Positions 1-10,600 of a DNA stretch of 64,000 nt are shown here, in pieces. A model generated the notes under the pieces. It saw only the letters and a program-made list of their open reading frames with translations. It ran no database searches and was not told the origin of the DNA. The DNA comes from Neelides folsomi (lineage: Eukaryota > Arthropoda > Collembola > Neelipleona > Neelidae), in assembly GCA_034687125.1 (NCBI GenBank), contig JAQGBZ010000007.1:372001-436000 (forward strand), in the 5' to 3' direction. The first letter of the stretch is position 1. Each line of letters starts with the position of its first letter. Position numbers and translations under genes: made by a program.

Positions 1-1763
1 TCGAACAACTCGTTCCAAATTTCGCCATGAACCAAGCTGTGGTCGTTCGTCGGCAAACCAAGCGGCCCACCACTGTCAATTACAGTGTTTTCGTTGACAA
101 AATCGACATCCGTCGGCTCGTGGCTTCCACCACCAGCTCGAACATCCTGAACCTCAACGACGTCGACGCCCTGATGAAGATCTTGGCCCAGAAGAAGGAG
201 ATTTTGACAGCAGAGTCTTCGGAATGCCAGCGTCATCTCCTCACCGAGTTTTTATCCGACATTCGAAAGATTAAATTGTCAGAGAAGGAGCAGCTCGAAC
301 GGGAAGTCGCCCTCATCGACCGCGATCTCAACCATGTCGTCCAGGAGAACGATATGAACTCGAGTGAACCTCCACCGAGGAATGAAGAAGAAAAACCCAA
401 ATCTCCCTTCATCGTCGGCTTCAACACCCAGATGCCTCATTTCCTCAATGCGGAAGACACCTTCCACAGCCGACGTCGACGGATTGCCACGCACTTCGAC
501 GAACTGAGCCGGATCTATTTGACCTCTCGGAATTCTGAGCTTTTCGACATCAACGACGCCCTCGTACCTGACGACATGCAAGAAGGAATCGACTTCCAAT
601 CTCTTTCCGAATTTGGACGAACTCTTTCCCAAATCTCCCGCTATTCGGCCTTAAAACCCCTTGCCACGCTCTCCTACAGTCCTGACCACCTCTCAAACTC
701 CAACATCGTCTCGAGCATTGAGTTTGACAAAGACAGCGAATTCTTTGCCATTGCGGGCGTGACGAGGAAAATCAAACTGTTTGACTATGCGGCTGTTATT
801 GGCTCAGCCGTTGACATTCATTGTCCAACGACTGAACTTTCCTGTGCAGCTAAAATCAGTTGTGTGGCTTGGAGCAATTATTACAAAAACAATCTCGCGA
901 GCTCGGACTATGATGGAAACGTGAACATTTGGGATGCTGCTGCTGGAACTAAATTACGGTACAATTATTAAATAATAATTATCATGTTAAATTTAATGAT
1001 TCTTAATTTAAAATTTTATTTTCTATTAATTTAAATTGCTAGATAATTAGTAAACGGTCTTTGTTTGACAATTAGATTTTATTGAAAATAAATTTATTGC
1101 AGGACATTGAGCGAGCACGAGAAGCGAGTTTGGAGCGTTGATTGGAGCAATGGAGATCCGCGACTCTTGGCTTCAGGCTCTGATGACTCAAAGGTCAAAC
1201 TCTGGTCGTGTCAACAAGACCGCTCTGTTGGCACCCTCGAAGCAAAAGCCAACGTTTGCTGTGTTAAATTCTGCCCTGAGAACAGTTACATGATTGCCTT
1301 TGGGTCAGCCGACCACTGTGTCCATTACTACGATTTCCGACATCCCAAAGAAGCCCTGGGGATTCTTGCTGGGCACAGCAAAGCCGTGAGCTATGTCAAG
1401 TTTGCTTCAAAATACGAACTCGTCTCCGCCTCGACAGATAGCCATTTGAAATTATGGAATTTGGAGACAATGGACTGCGTCCGATCCTTCTGTGGTCACA
1501 CGAATGAGAAAAATTTTGTTGGTCTTGCAACGGATGGGAAGTTCATTGCTTGCGGGTCTGAGAATAATTCCTTGTATGTTTACTATAAGTCACTTCCGAA
1601 GCCTCTCTTTCACTTCAAATTCGACAATCACAAGAGCATGGTGGACAAAGCAAAACCTGAAGACTCCACCGAATTCGTTTCTGCCGTCGCTTGGAAGAAA
1701 AATTCACCGGTGGTTGTAGCCGCAAATAGCCAAGGAGCTATCAAAGTTCTTGAACTCGTTTAA
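1..1763 (+). CDS. COP1: COP1 (RFWD2) E3 ubiquitin ligase, 3' part
   Basis: Partial gene; the N-terminal RING finger lies before the window. Exons are <1..958 and 1103..1763, joined in phase (CG|G) across a 144-bp GT-AG intron; stop at 1761-1763. The frame is already open at base 3 (EQLVPNF), so the ATG at 27 is an internal Met. The visible protein has a charged helical segment typical of the COP1 coiled coil (about residues 35-110), the [13 protein letters not shown] block, then seven-bladed WD40 repeats with family words [52 protein letters not shown] and a C-terminal IKVLELV. COP1 ligases ubiquitinate transcription factors such as JUN and ETS proteins, binding Val-Pro peptides through the WD40 face. 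This identification rests on long collinear similarity remembered from vertebrate COP1. An AATAAA at 1986-1991 may end the transcript. It converges on the ferritin light-chain gene. Confidence 0.95.
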
Positions 1764-1985
1764 TCCTCAATTCTCGATCTTGAAATCTTAATTACGATTA
1801 TTAAATTTTAAATATTTTCTCTTCGACTATTGTTTTCATTACTTGTTATTTCCATTCACAAATTTTGTTTTTATCATGAACATTTATTTCTTGTTGAACC
1901 TACTATTATGATGATTTATATGTATTTGGAGGGAGTTTTATTATTGGTGAAAAAATGTGAATTAAATTTATCTTGAGACCATTTG

Positions 1986-1991
1986 AATAAA
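1986..1991 (+). terminator. Candidate poly(A) signal of COP1
   Basis: AATAAA hexamer 223 bases after the COP1 stop codon, in AT-rich DNA between two convergent genes. A sequence match only. Confidence 0.4.
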
Positions 1992-2100
1992 AATTATATT
2001 GCTTAATGAGATTTCTTTTTAAACACTATGTAATTAACAATTCTCGAGATATGATTTCAATGAATATTAGTAAGCAACAGGACATTTTTTATTGTCGATT

Positions 2101-2106
2101 TTTATT
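2101..2106 (-). terminator. Candidate poly(A) signal of ferritin light-chain gene
   Basis: TTTATT on the plus strand (AATAAA on the minus strand), about 43 bases past the stop codon of the minus-strand ferritin gene; this spacing gives a short 3' UTR. Confidence 0.45.
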
Positions 2107-2148
2107 GAATGAGTTAAAGTAATCATCCACATTTTAAAGGCACCATAC

Positions 2149-3500
2149 TTAGATATATTTTGAATTGATTATGTCGGTGTCGAAATATTGGATGGCCAGT
2201 TTCAAATGTACTTCATCTTCTCCGTCTACCTCAATCTGATGCAATGTCTTAACTAAATTCGATAGTCTCTTGAATCTGACTACGTTCTTATGTGACAACT
2301 CTTCTACTAGAAAGTGGGCAAACTAAAAAAGAAATTAAATGAATAACTTTAGAAATTTAAGGATTATCTACATATAAAGCTACAAAATATTAATTATTTT
2401 AATTATATTTTACATAATGATAACCAATATTGGATTAGATGATGTTCGTATTTAACCATATTTAATAACTACTACACATTTATTTAATTAATTCACCAAA
2501 AATTAAAATTTAGAAAATTGGTATTAATTTTTTTAACTTACCTCAACTTGTTTATTCAAAATATTAATAATTTCAGCTATATCTTTTGATGTTTTTTCTT
2601 CAATTTCTTTCGAGAGCGACAGAAGTTTATGCAGCCAATCAATTTCATTTTTTCCATTCATGGCTTCATTGCCCATTCCATCAAAGCTTTTAATATCAAA
2701 CCTTTCATCGATTTCAGTTAATGCTCCAGAAGCCTTAGACAATAACGTTAAAAACAATTACATACCTATATACATTATGTGCGTATTGGACATAGGTGTG
2801 TGTAATCATTATTAATTCCAATCGTAAGTATTACATTACTTAATATGAGAATCGTTGATTCAATGTTAATACGTATTGTATGTATGCTATGTACCTTAAT
2901 AGTAATCTTTTCAATTTCTGTTAATTTTCCTTCCCTAAGAACTATATTTTTGAGCAGTTTGGAAGCATCATTCCAATAATCATCCGATAATTCCATGAAG
3001 AAACGATGAAATCCAGGGCGATTTACATTCCAACTATTGAATTGACTCCCCTACGGATATTGTCAGAAATAAGTTTAAGTAAAATACCTTATGCATATTA
3101 GTTACCTACACGTATTTATTTATGAATATTATATAGGTATTAGCAATAATTAAATTTCATCAAGAAAAGATAAAAATTAAAGAATGGCTTACTAAAAAGA
3201 GGTAAAACATAGAATTGTCGAGTTGACGCTTAAAGAGCTTTGCAATATTTTTATTTATAAATTCCGGAATTTTGATTGGGGAACATCCTTTTTGAATGTC
3301 TAATAAAAAAGATACAAACAGTTGAAAGTTTAAATATTAAGACAATACCAAACTATTTAATAATAATATTTATACCTGTAGGACTTACTTCTTTCGTCAC
3401 AACTTATGTTCAAGATAAAATTATTGGCCTCTCCATTTGTTGTTGAAGGGAGAGTTGTAAGGGAGACAAAACCGACGAGAAATGGAAAAACGAACCTCAT
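2149..3500 (-). CDS. Secreted ferritin, light-chain (Fer2LCH) type
   Basis: Five exons in transcript order: 3500..3389, 3299..3193, 3050..2895, 2733..2542, 2322..2149, all with GT-AG borders and matching phases; 741 nt, 246 residues. Starts MRFVFPFLVGFVSL, a signal peptide, so the product should enter the secretory pathway as insect ferritins do. The four-helix ferritin fold is recognisable from the VNRPGFHRFFMELSDDYWNDA block (helix B) and from FLVEELSHKNVVRFKRLSN (helix D). The ferroxidase ligands are lost: the EExxH of heavy chains reads DYWND, and the helix A Glu is absent. That identifies it as the light, mineral-nucleating subunit. Such subunits co-assemble with the heavy chain into a 24-mer that stores and transports iron. 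Its partner, the heavy-chain-type gene, starts 385 bp away on the other strand. No CAGTGN iron-responsive loop was found by eye. Confidence 0.88.
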
Positions 3501-3885
3501 CTTCTTCGTTGTTGATTATGAAATGAGCTTGACTTCTTAACTCCACACGACTTCCGATAAGATAAAGAGGGTGGTTGTTCAGAATGGACTCATGGACTCA
3601 TCACCCATGAGAATTATATGGAGGGAGTACAGTATGTATGATATATTTATTTAATATATTGATTAATATGTGTCTTGGGATTCCGACGAACGTGTCATTT
3701 GATTCGTAAATCCTCGAGGAGTTTTTATATGGTGCAACCCTGGGTTCAAAACTCTTCATTACAACATTAGCTTTAGAGTGGGAGTTTGAGAAGGCAAAGT
3801 TCAATCTCGCATTTTCCTTCGCTATTTCTCCGTCACGTCCATTTCTTATCAAATTGAAAACTTACGCTCTTAAGAAACATTCAAA
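3501..3885. promoter_or_regulatory. Shared divergent promoter of the two ferritin genes
   Basis: The 385 bases between the start codons of the minus- and plus-strand ferritin genes must hold both 5' UTRs and both promoters. A double GATA word (GATAAGATAA) lies at 3556-3565. A TTTTATATGG stretch near 3723 could serve as a TATA-like element for the plus-strand gene. The division between UTR and promoter was not resolved. Confidence 0.55.
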
Positions 3886-6800
3886 ATGAAGAGCTTCATC
3901 TTCTTTGTCTCCTTCTGCATACTTTCAACAATGGCACAAGCAGTTGGTAATTGATTTTTTACAATTTTGTTTTTTAATTACCATAGTATTTTATAAAATT
4001 ACATTTTAATAACTCTTAAATGATAAAGTTAAGCCATTTTTCCATACCTTCATTTCATTTATTAGATGACAAAGAAAAACAGGAACTAGAAAAACAGGAA
4101 CTAGAACGACTACAAGAAAATTTCCCATTAATTTGTGCTAACGAAATTCAAAATCAATTTCAACACGAGCTTGATGCGTCTCTTACGTATTTAATATTGG
4201 TGAGTATAAATAACAAATATACATACGTAGGTATGTACTATTACCATATACATATACAGGTAGGGGTACCTGTGTTAATCACTAATCTTTAATATTATAG
4301 TTAATCGTTAAAATCTATCATTGTAGGCGTTCGATTGGGAATACCTCCATTATACTACTTTGTAGTAATTTATAAGCTGGATTGCCATTGTTGTAAAACC
4401 TCAAACGTAAACTCCCAAAGTTTTTCTCATTTTTTCTCTCGTTTCATTTTCTATTGTGCCCTATCCCTTGGCCATCCAACTCTACTGGTCTCAATCCTCC
4501 TGAATCATTCCTTTTGGAGAAAAGTCAACTATTGTTGAGCTCAAAGCTGGAATTGTTGATGAGTTCAGCCAAATACCCTTTAGTTGTAATGCATAAAATG
4601 GCTTTCGGTCTTTGGTCGTTTGGAGATAGCTGTATAAAAGGCCATTGTAGCTCAAGTCTCAAATCAAGATTATATTATTAATGTATAAATAAGTAAACCG
4701 TTTTTTTAAAAAAAAAATATGGTTTGTTGTCTATTTTTTATTGCTATTATATAAATTCTTAAATTTGTTTTCAGAGTGCCCAATTTTCGGCATATGACAA
4801 ATTTCGACCAGGATTATCAAAATTCTTATTGGACAGTGCAAACGAAGAAAGAGATCACGCGAAGAAACTTATCGAGTACTTTCTCATGAGAGGACGAAAT
4901 TTGGCCAAAGAGAAAACTTTGGATATCACCATTTCATCTCACACAACTGTATTCTAAACACATTATTTTATTTATACTGCTTTTTAGTGATTTTCGAACG
5001 TATGTAGGCATTTCAACTTGTAATATACCGTTAAAACTCAATTAGAAGCCCGGGCTTCTATTCAAACTGGGACCCTCTAGACCCGACTTTTAATTGAATC
5101 CGGCTTTTATTTGAATCCGGCTTTTATTAAAATCGGGTAAAATTTAAGTCACGATTATTTTTTTATTTATTTGAAATCGGATTAAACCATGCTTAAATGA
5201 ATGGGAATTTCCTCGTAGTATATGAATAGACCACCAACAATCGTCTATTTTAATACCCTTGATCAATGATTAACATATTTGTTTCTACCGTGTGTGTTTC
5301 ATTGTTAAAAATATACCCGTATTTTAATTGAACCAGGCTTCAATTCGACCCCGGCTTTTGTTACGATCTTGGACCCCCTAGACCCGGCTTTTAATTGAAT
5401 CCCGGCTTCTATTTGAATCAGGCTTCTATTTGAGTTTTTACGGTATATATTAAATAATAAAAAGTAGATTTGCATAAAGTTACCTACTATTTTCTGTATC
5501 ATTTTCATTTTTATTGAAAAAGATTTAATTATTACGGTAATTTTGCTAGTCTAACAAACCTATGCAATATTGATATTACAATATATACTAATTAAATAGT
5601 ATTGTCGGTCTTGCTCATGCATATTTTCACAGGATATGCTGACGAAAGAGGCAAACGCGCTTTTGGATCTAACATCGAGCCTTGTCGATTTCGTAAAAAT
5701 ATACAAAGAAGACTATTCAAATTTAGAATTAACTAATAAAGCAAATGAAGCAAAGGCGATTCTGAATACAAAAAGTTCTAATTTTGTTGAAAAAATCAAG
5801 AGTGCCATAGAAGCTTTAAGAAAGGAACGCTCGAATATTTACGATTCACTAACATTGCTCATGCTCACAAAGGTAAATTGGTTCATTCATGCTTGAGTAG
5901 GTACATTCTTAGGCTATTATGTGCCATTTTACTCTATTTACTTATTTATTTAACAGTTTTTAATCCATATTATATTATTATTGTTTAAATATTTGTCTCT
6001 TTCTCCCCACACAACTTCTTAAATTGTAAAGGTAAACCTGTCCAAACATAATACGTACATGTAATAAGTATATATAGGTTCTTATTGCATGCAATATGTA
6101 CTAGTTTTTTTTAGTTTTCTTTAATAAAATGTAATTGTTGTTTTCCTCTTTGCTTTAAATATCTTAAAACTATTTTACCAAATACTAATTTATTATCAGT
6201 TATTTCTAAAATACTTATACTTTTACAAATAAGGAGAAACGGATGAATTCGAAAACTCATTTGGAGCTAAATTCGGAAACTTATTTGGAGCTAATCGATA
6301 AAGCTGCCGTTTTTGTGAAATCGCAACTTTCGAATAATAATAATGAGCTTCATACAAATGAAATTACTTTATTTGAAAATATAAGTAAAGACATAAATAA
6401 AATTTGGGAGAATACAGTATTTAATCAAACAACAAAAGAATCTGAGACAAAAACTAAATTAAAAGAACCTATGTTCGATCTCTTCAAATTAATAAAGGTA
6501 TGTTTCATCATTCGTGTTATTATTAAATTAACAAGTAACATTATATGCTTTGATAATTTTAACTCACCCAGTTTAATATTATTACAATATTTGTCATTAT
6601 TTAGACACCTTTGGTTCAAGTTTATAATTTATACTGTTCCCGGGAACGCTCCTATATGAGAGTGTTCCCGGGAACGTTAATGGGAATGTTCCAATACATG
6701 CGTCCCCACCAACGTTCACGGGAACCTTATCTCTGGCATGGGAACGTTCCCAACGAGTGGCAATCCTAATAATTTACAAATACAAGGGTTATTCCTTCTT

Positions 6801-7295
6801 ATAAGTCCAACTTTAAAATAAGTTGTTTTAAAGTTGGACTTATAGGAAGGAATAACCCTTGTATATAGGAATATCTAGTCATTGAAAAATAAAATGTGCG
6901 AATCTTTATAGAAACCATTGGAACCAAAAACTCCTTCATATTATGAATCCATTAAGTCAGCTTACCAACTTGAGGAATATGTCACGTCGAAGATCAAAAA
7001 ATTGGTTAAAACATGTAATGATGAACATGATGATCACGTAAGTGTTTCAATTCAATTCATTTTTCTTAATTATATAAAAATTCATTGATCGTTAGTTTAA
7101 ACTAAACAATTCATAATGTTGATCCAATCATTCCAGGCTAATGATTATCTTATCGGAGAGTTTCTCCAAGAACAACATGAAAGCCTCAGACAGCTTTCGG
7201 GTTATATCAAAACCTTGGATAAATTGAAAAAGGGTGAAGATATGTCAACACTGAACGAAATTATTTTCGACAATAAGCTTCTCAGTGGCACTTAA
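3886..7295 (+). CDS. Secreted ferritin, heavy-chain (Fer1HCH) type, with 168-residue insertion
   Basis: Seven exons: 3886..3946, 4066..4199, 4775..4948, 5633..5872, 6234..6497, 6912..7037, 7137..7295; 1158 nt, 385 residues. Starts MKSFIFFVSFCILSTMAQA, a signal peptide. Exon 2 carries helix A (HELDASLTYL; Glu and Tyr at ferroxidase positions). Exon 3 carries helix B with NEERDHAKKL, the intact EExxH iron site. Exons 6-7 carry helices C-D (KKLVKTC, EFLQEQ). This is therefore the catalytic subunit, oxidising Fe(II). Exons 4 (240 nt) and 5 (264 nt) encode 168 lysine-, asparagine- and glutamate-rich residues, probably helical, not recognised as ferritin, inserted in the B-C loop. Both begin and end in phase 0; skipping them gives 217 residues, normal for a secreted heavy chain. 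Exon 2 has a perfect 15-bp tandem repeat (4074-4103) and exon 5 a near-perfect 24-bp one (6246-6293). Confidence 0.85.
5026..5445. mobile_element. 420-bp inverted-repeat element in ferritin intron 3
   Basis: Ends are inverted repeats: TACCGTTAAAACTCAA at the left and the reverse complement of TACCGTAAAAACTCAAATAG at the right, about 23 of 25 matching including the following AGAAGCC. A block of about 60 bp (..CCCTCTAGACCCG.. then repeated GAATCCGGCTTTTATT units) near 5070-5128 recurs in direct orientation near 5360-5430. There is no ORF. The TA at each tip and the short TIRs suggest a non-autonomous Tc1/mariner or pogo-like element, but no transposase is present to prove it. Confidence 0.6.
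6636..6751. repeat. Array of GTTCCCGGGAAC palindromes
   Basis: Two perfect copies of GTTCCCGGGAAC (6636-6647, 6664-6675) are followed by variants GGGAATGTTCC, GTTCACGGGAAC and GGGAACGTTCCC (to 6751). The array lies in ferritin intron 5, just before a long hairpin. It may be the remnant of a repeat element; no coding function was seen. Confidence 0.6.
6781..6863. repeat. Long near-perfect hairpin, 38-bp arms
   Basis: Arm 6781-6818 (starts TACAAGGGTTATTCCTTC) pairs with 6826-6863 with a single mismatch around a 7-base loop. It is inside ferritin intron 5. It could be a miniature transposable element or a hairpin RNA source; the sequence alone does not decide. Confidence 0.75.
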
Positions 7296-7595
7296 AACTT
7301 CAGCCTTATTATCATTTATGTATAAACATATTTTAAATCTGAATTAAATCATAAATACCATTAAATCAAAAGAAAAGTCTAATTATCCTTCTATTTACAT
7401 AAATACGATTGGAGCTTGATATGTATCATGTTACACATTCCCTCCAAGATAGGAATAAGTTAAATAGCGAATTCAGACAGACATTTAAATTGAGTAATAA
7501 GAAAACAAAGTTGAATTTAAGGAAGCAAAATACGTAGATGAGTAAGAAAGGGTCATGTGATATTGAACAACATCATATAATGGTCAAAGTTGGCT

Positions 7596-7601
7596 TTTAT
7601 T
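7596..7601 (-). terminator. Candidate poly(A) signal of IDE
   Basis: TTTATT on plus (AATAAA on minus), 23 bases past the IDE stop codon. The 7296-7623 gap between convergent ferritin and IDE genes holds only 3' UTR-like AT-rich DNA. Confidence 0.5.
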
Positions 7602-7623
7602 TCAATGTTCTATCCTTCGTTGG

Positions 7624-10600
7624 TCAGAGTTTCGATTTACTTCCTATAAGCTGAGCATCCATTGGAATAACATTCACTGCTGGATAAAGCCCTTGCTGCT
7701 TCTTCCATTCTTCAACATTCTCAACGAGCTCCTAAAATGAAAAAAATTATCTCTGTAAAAGTCATTCTTCAAACTCGTGATAAATATTAAGGTCATACGT
7801 GTGAAGTATCGATAGCATTTTCTTCTTGCGCATTTGTCCCAGCCCCTCCTTCAATCATTGAAACAACATGAATACTAAGCTTCTTTTTATTTGGAGCTCC
7901 CTTCGCCAAATGATCCTTTGAACACAGAAAAATATTGATAAAAATCACCATTAATAATTTTTAAACCATTTAAGTTATTTACTTACATTGAAGAACTTGA
8001 GAACATCTTTGAGGGTGAGAGTCTCAATCTCCTTGAGTTCAACGTTCTGCTTATCAAAATTGTAGCGCTGTTGGGCGATCTCATTCCATATGATGTTTGC
8101 ACGATCGGCGATTTTCTTTGGCTTCTCAGCCTTTCGAACAGCCAGAGTGGTTCGGTGTTGAACAAATTCCTCCTCTGTCATTTTCAGCATCATCTCCTAA
8201 AATATTAATTAAAATGTAAAGTAATCAATAGAGAAGTTATTTAAATAAAGGAAATATCGAAGAAGGTTAAACAAAGCCCAACCTCAAGACTTTCCAGAAA
8301 TGCTTCAATCCGACTTTCCACAAAAGCAGGATGACGGTCGCTCTGAACCAGAATCTGCATCCCTTGGGTTCCTTGTGCTCTCCGGACATTTGTAAATACT
8401 ATGTAACCAAGTTGTTCCTTCGTTCTTAGCTGATTGTAACACGGCTCATTTCCAATGTGCTCAATCAGCTCCAAAATCACATTTTGATGAGTACTCTGCA
8501 TTCCTGTTTGATAGAGGACGGCTGCACACGAACTAAGATGGCTAAGATGTGTTGCTTTGTAAAGACTGGCCCCTAAAACAATTAAGCATGAGTAAAAATC
8601 ACCATAAATCAAAATGCAATCTATAGTTATTTGCATTTACATAATAAAAAAAATTAAATACACTATCTATGATAATAAAAATAATAACATAATTTGAAAT
8701 ACCACTGGGCAAATTGATCTCTCGAAGACGCAAATGCTGTGCGGGTATAATGGCACGAGAACCATTTTCTTCAAACTTCTTTTCATACTTGCTGACAAGA
8801 CTCGTCGCTTCCTTATGGAGTGAATAAAAAATATTAATTAAAAATTCATTTTTTACATTTTAATTATACATTATATATTTTGACAAAATATAATTTTACT
8901 TCTTGTGTGAGATTCCCGTAGAGGAACCATTCCAATTTAACATTCGAGATGAAGTTCTTTGCATAGGCCTCAAGCTTCTCAAAGGTCAATTCTGTAAATA
9001 TCAAATATAATATTGTGCTTTATGAATATATTGTTGATCAAGCATCTTTGCATTGGGGTTATGTAATCTTGTATTAATCGAGATTAGGCTCACCCTTCAA
9101 CTCAGCAAGCATTTCTTGGTTTGACCATCTTTTTTCTCTTAAGAGATAAGTCATGTAATATGACGAATGAGAATAGGGTTGCTCATCCTTCCAGTTCTTT
9201 AAAGTTCGTTCGTAAACTTCTTTCAAAACATCAAATCGCTCACTGGTTGCTTGAAACTCCAAAATCCGCTCGATCACTCGCTCAAGGAGAAGATCAAACT
9301 TGTGGTCATATCCATTCACCAATACCTGATAAAGGATCAATTAGATGTGGAATCTTCAAGGGAATTTAATTTACCTCCTGGCCATAAACCGAATCAACGA
9401 TGTTGTAATGAAGGTCGGCAAGTCCTGCATCGTAGGAATATTCTGTTAAGGAGTCTTTGATGAGCGAAACCATCATGTGATTCATGTTGGCATGAAGCGG
9501 GTCCAAGAGTGGCAAAGAGCTTAATTATTCATATAAATTAATTTCCATTCTAATCCTCAAAAGAAAAGTTTTTATTGGAATTTTTAACACCTGTAAATCT
9601 CAAGTCGAACCAAGGCCTTTGGAAGGAGAAATTCGTTGTCTTGAAGAAACCACGCATGGGATAGTGGCGTGTCTTGAATCACTCGAGGAATTATTCCTGT
9701 CTATATATCCAAGAAAAAATATTTGAAATATACAAATTATCAGTAGATATCGGAAATAACTTATGTATAGAAATCATAATAACTGTCTACATAATTATTT
9801 AACTGGGATTTGCATTCAACCTTTTCTTCACGTTTCTTCATTTCGAAAAGTGAAGGGACAAATTCATTCTTGGTCGGAAGTCTCAATTTCTCATTCAACT
9901 TGCAATCGGTCCACTCCTATAAAAAAGATTTTGAAATTAAACAAATCGAAGCGAACATTTGTAATACAGTAAATCCAATATCAATAGACAATACGTCAAT
10001 AATTAACACTTATTTATTAAAACAGAAATAACTCATGTTGGTAAAATTACCTTGAGTAACGTGGGTTCGATATCGTTAATGCTGTATTTCACGCCGTACC
10101 ATTCTTCACTTAAGTTTGCACTTTCTTCAAATTCTTTCGCAGTCATTAAAATCCTAAATTAATTACATTTTCATTATTATTCTTGAATTAAGCCATGACG
10201 CCATGAGCTTATAATTCAAAATGAACAGCGATTGTGAAACACATCATAGCTTAGATTATAAATATGGAATGATAGCGAATTAAATAAATTCTTTTAATAC
10301 AATAAAAATACGAGGAAACATTTGACATACCGACAATTTTGAGGGGAGAGATAACCAAATAAATCAGTTATTAAACTTTCGTCATATTTGGAAAGAATAT
10401 AACCAGTAGAAAGGGCGTCTTCAAGTGGATAATCCTATTGAAAATAAGTTTATTATAAGTAATGAATTTAGTAAAGATTAAAATTTAAGATATGTGAAAA
10501 TTTATGAAGATTAAATTTTAAATCCTTACATGGATCACACTTGAAAGATGAGACACATACGACTGAGGCCTTTCCTTATCCTTAAATCTGAACAAAATGG

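Noticed and set aside
3501-3885. Iron-responsive element in ferritin leaders
   Set aside because: No CAGTGN loop with a bulged C and paired stem was found by eye on either strand.
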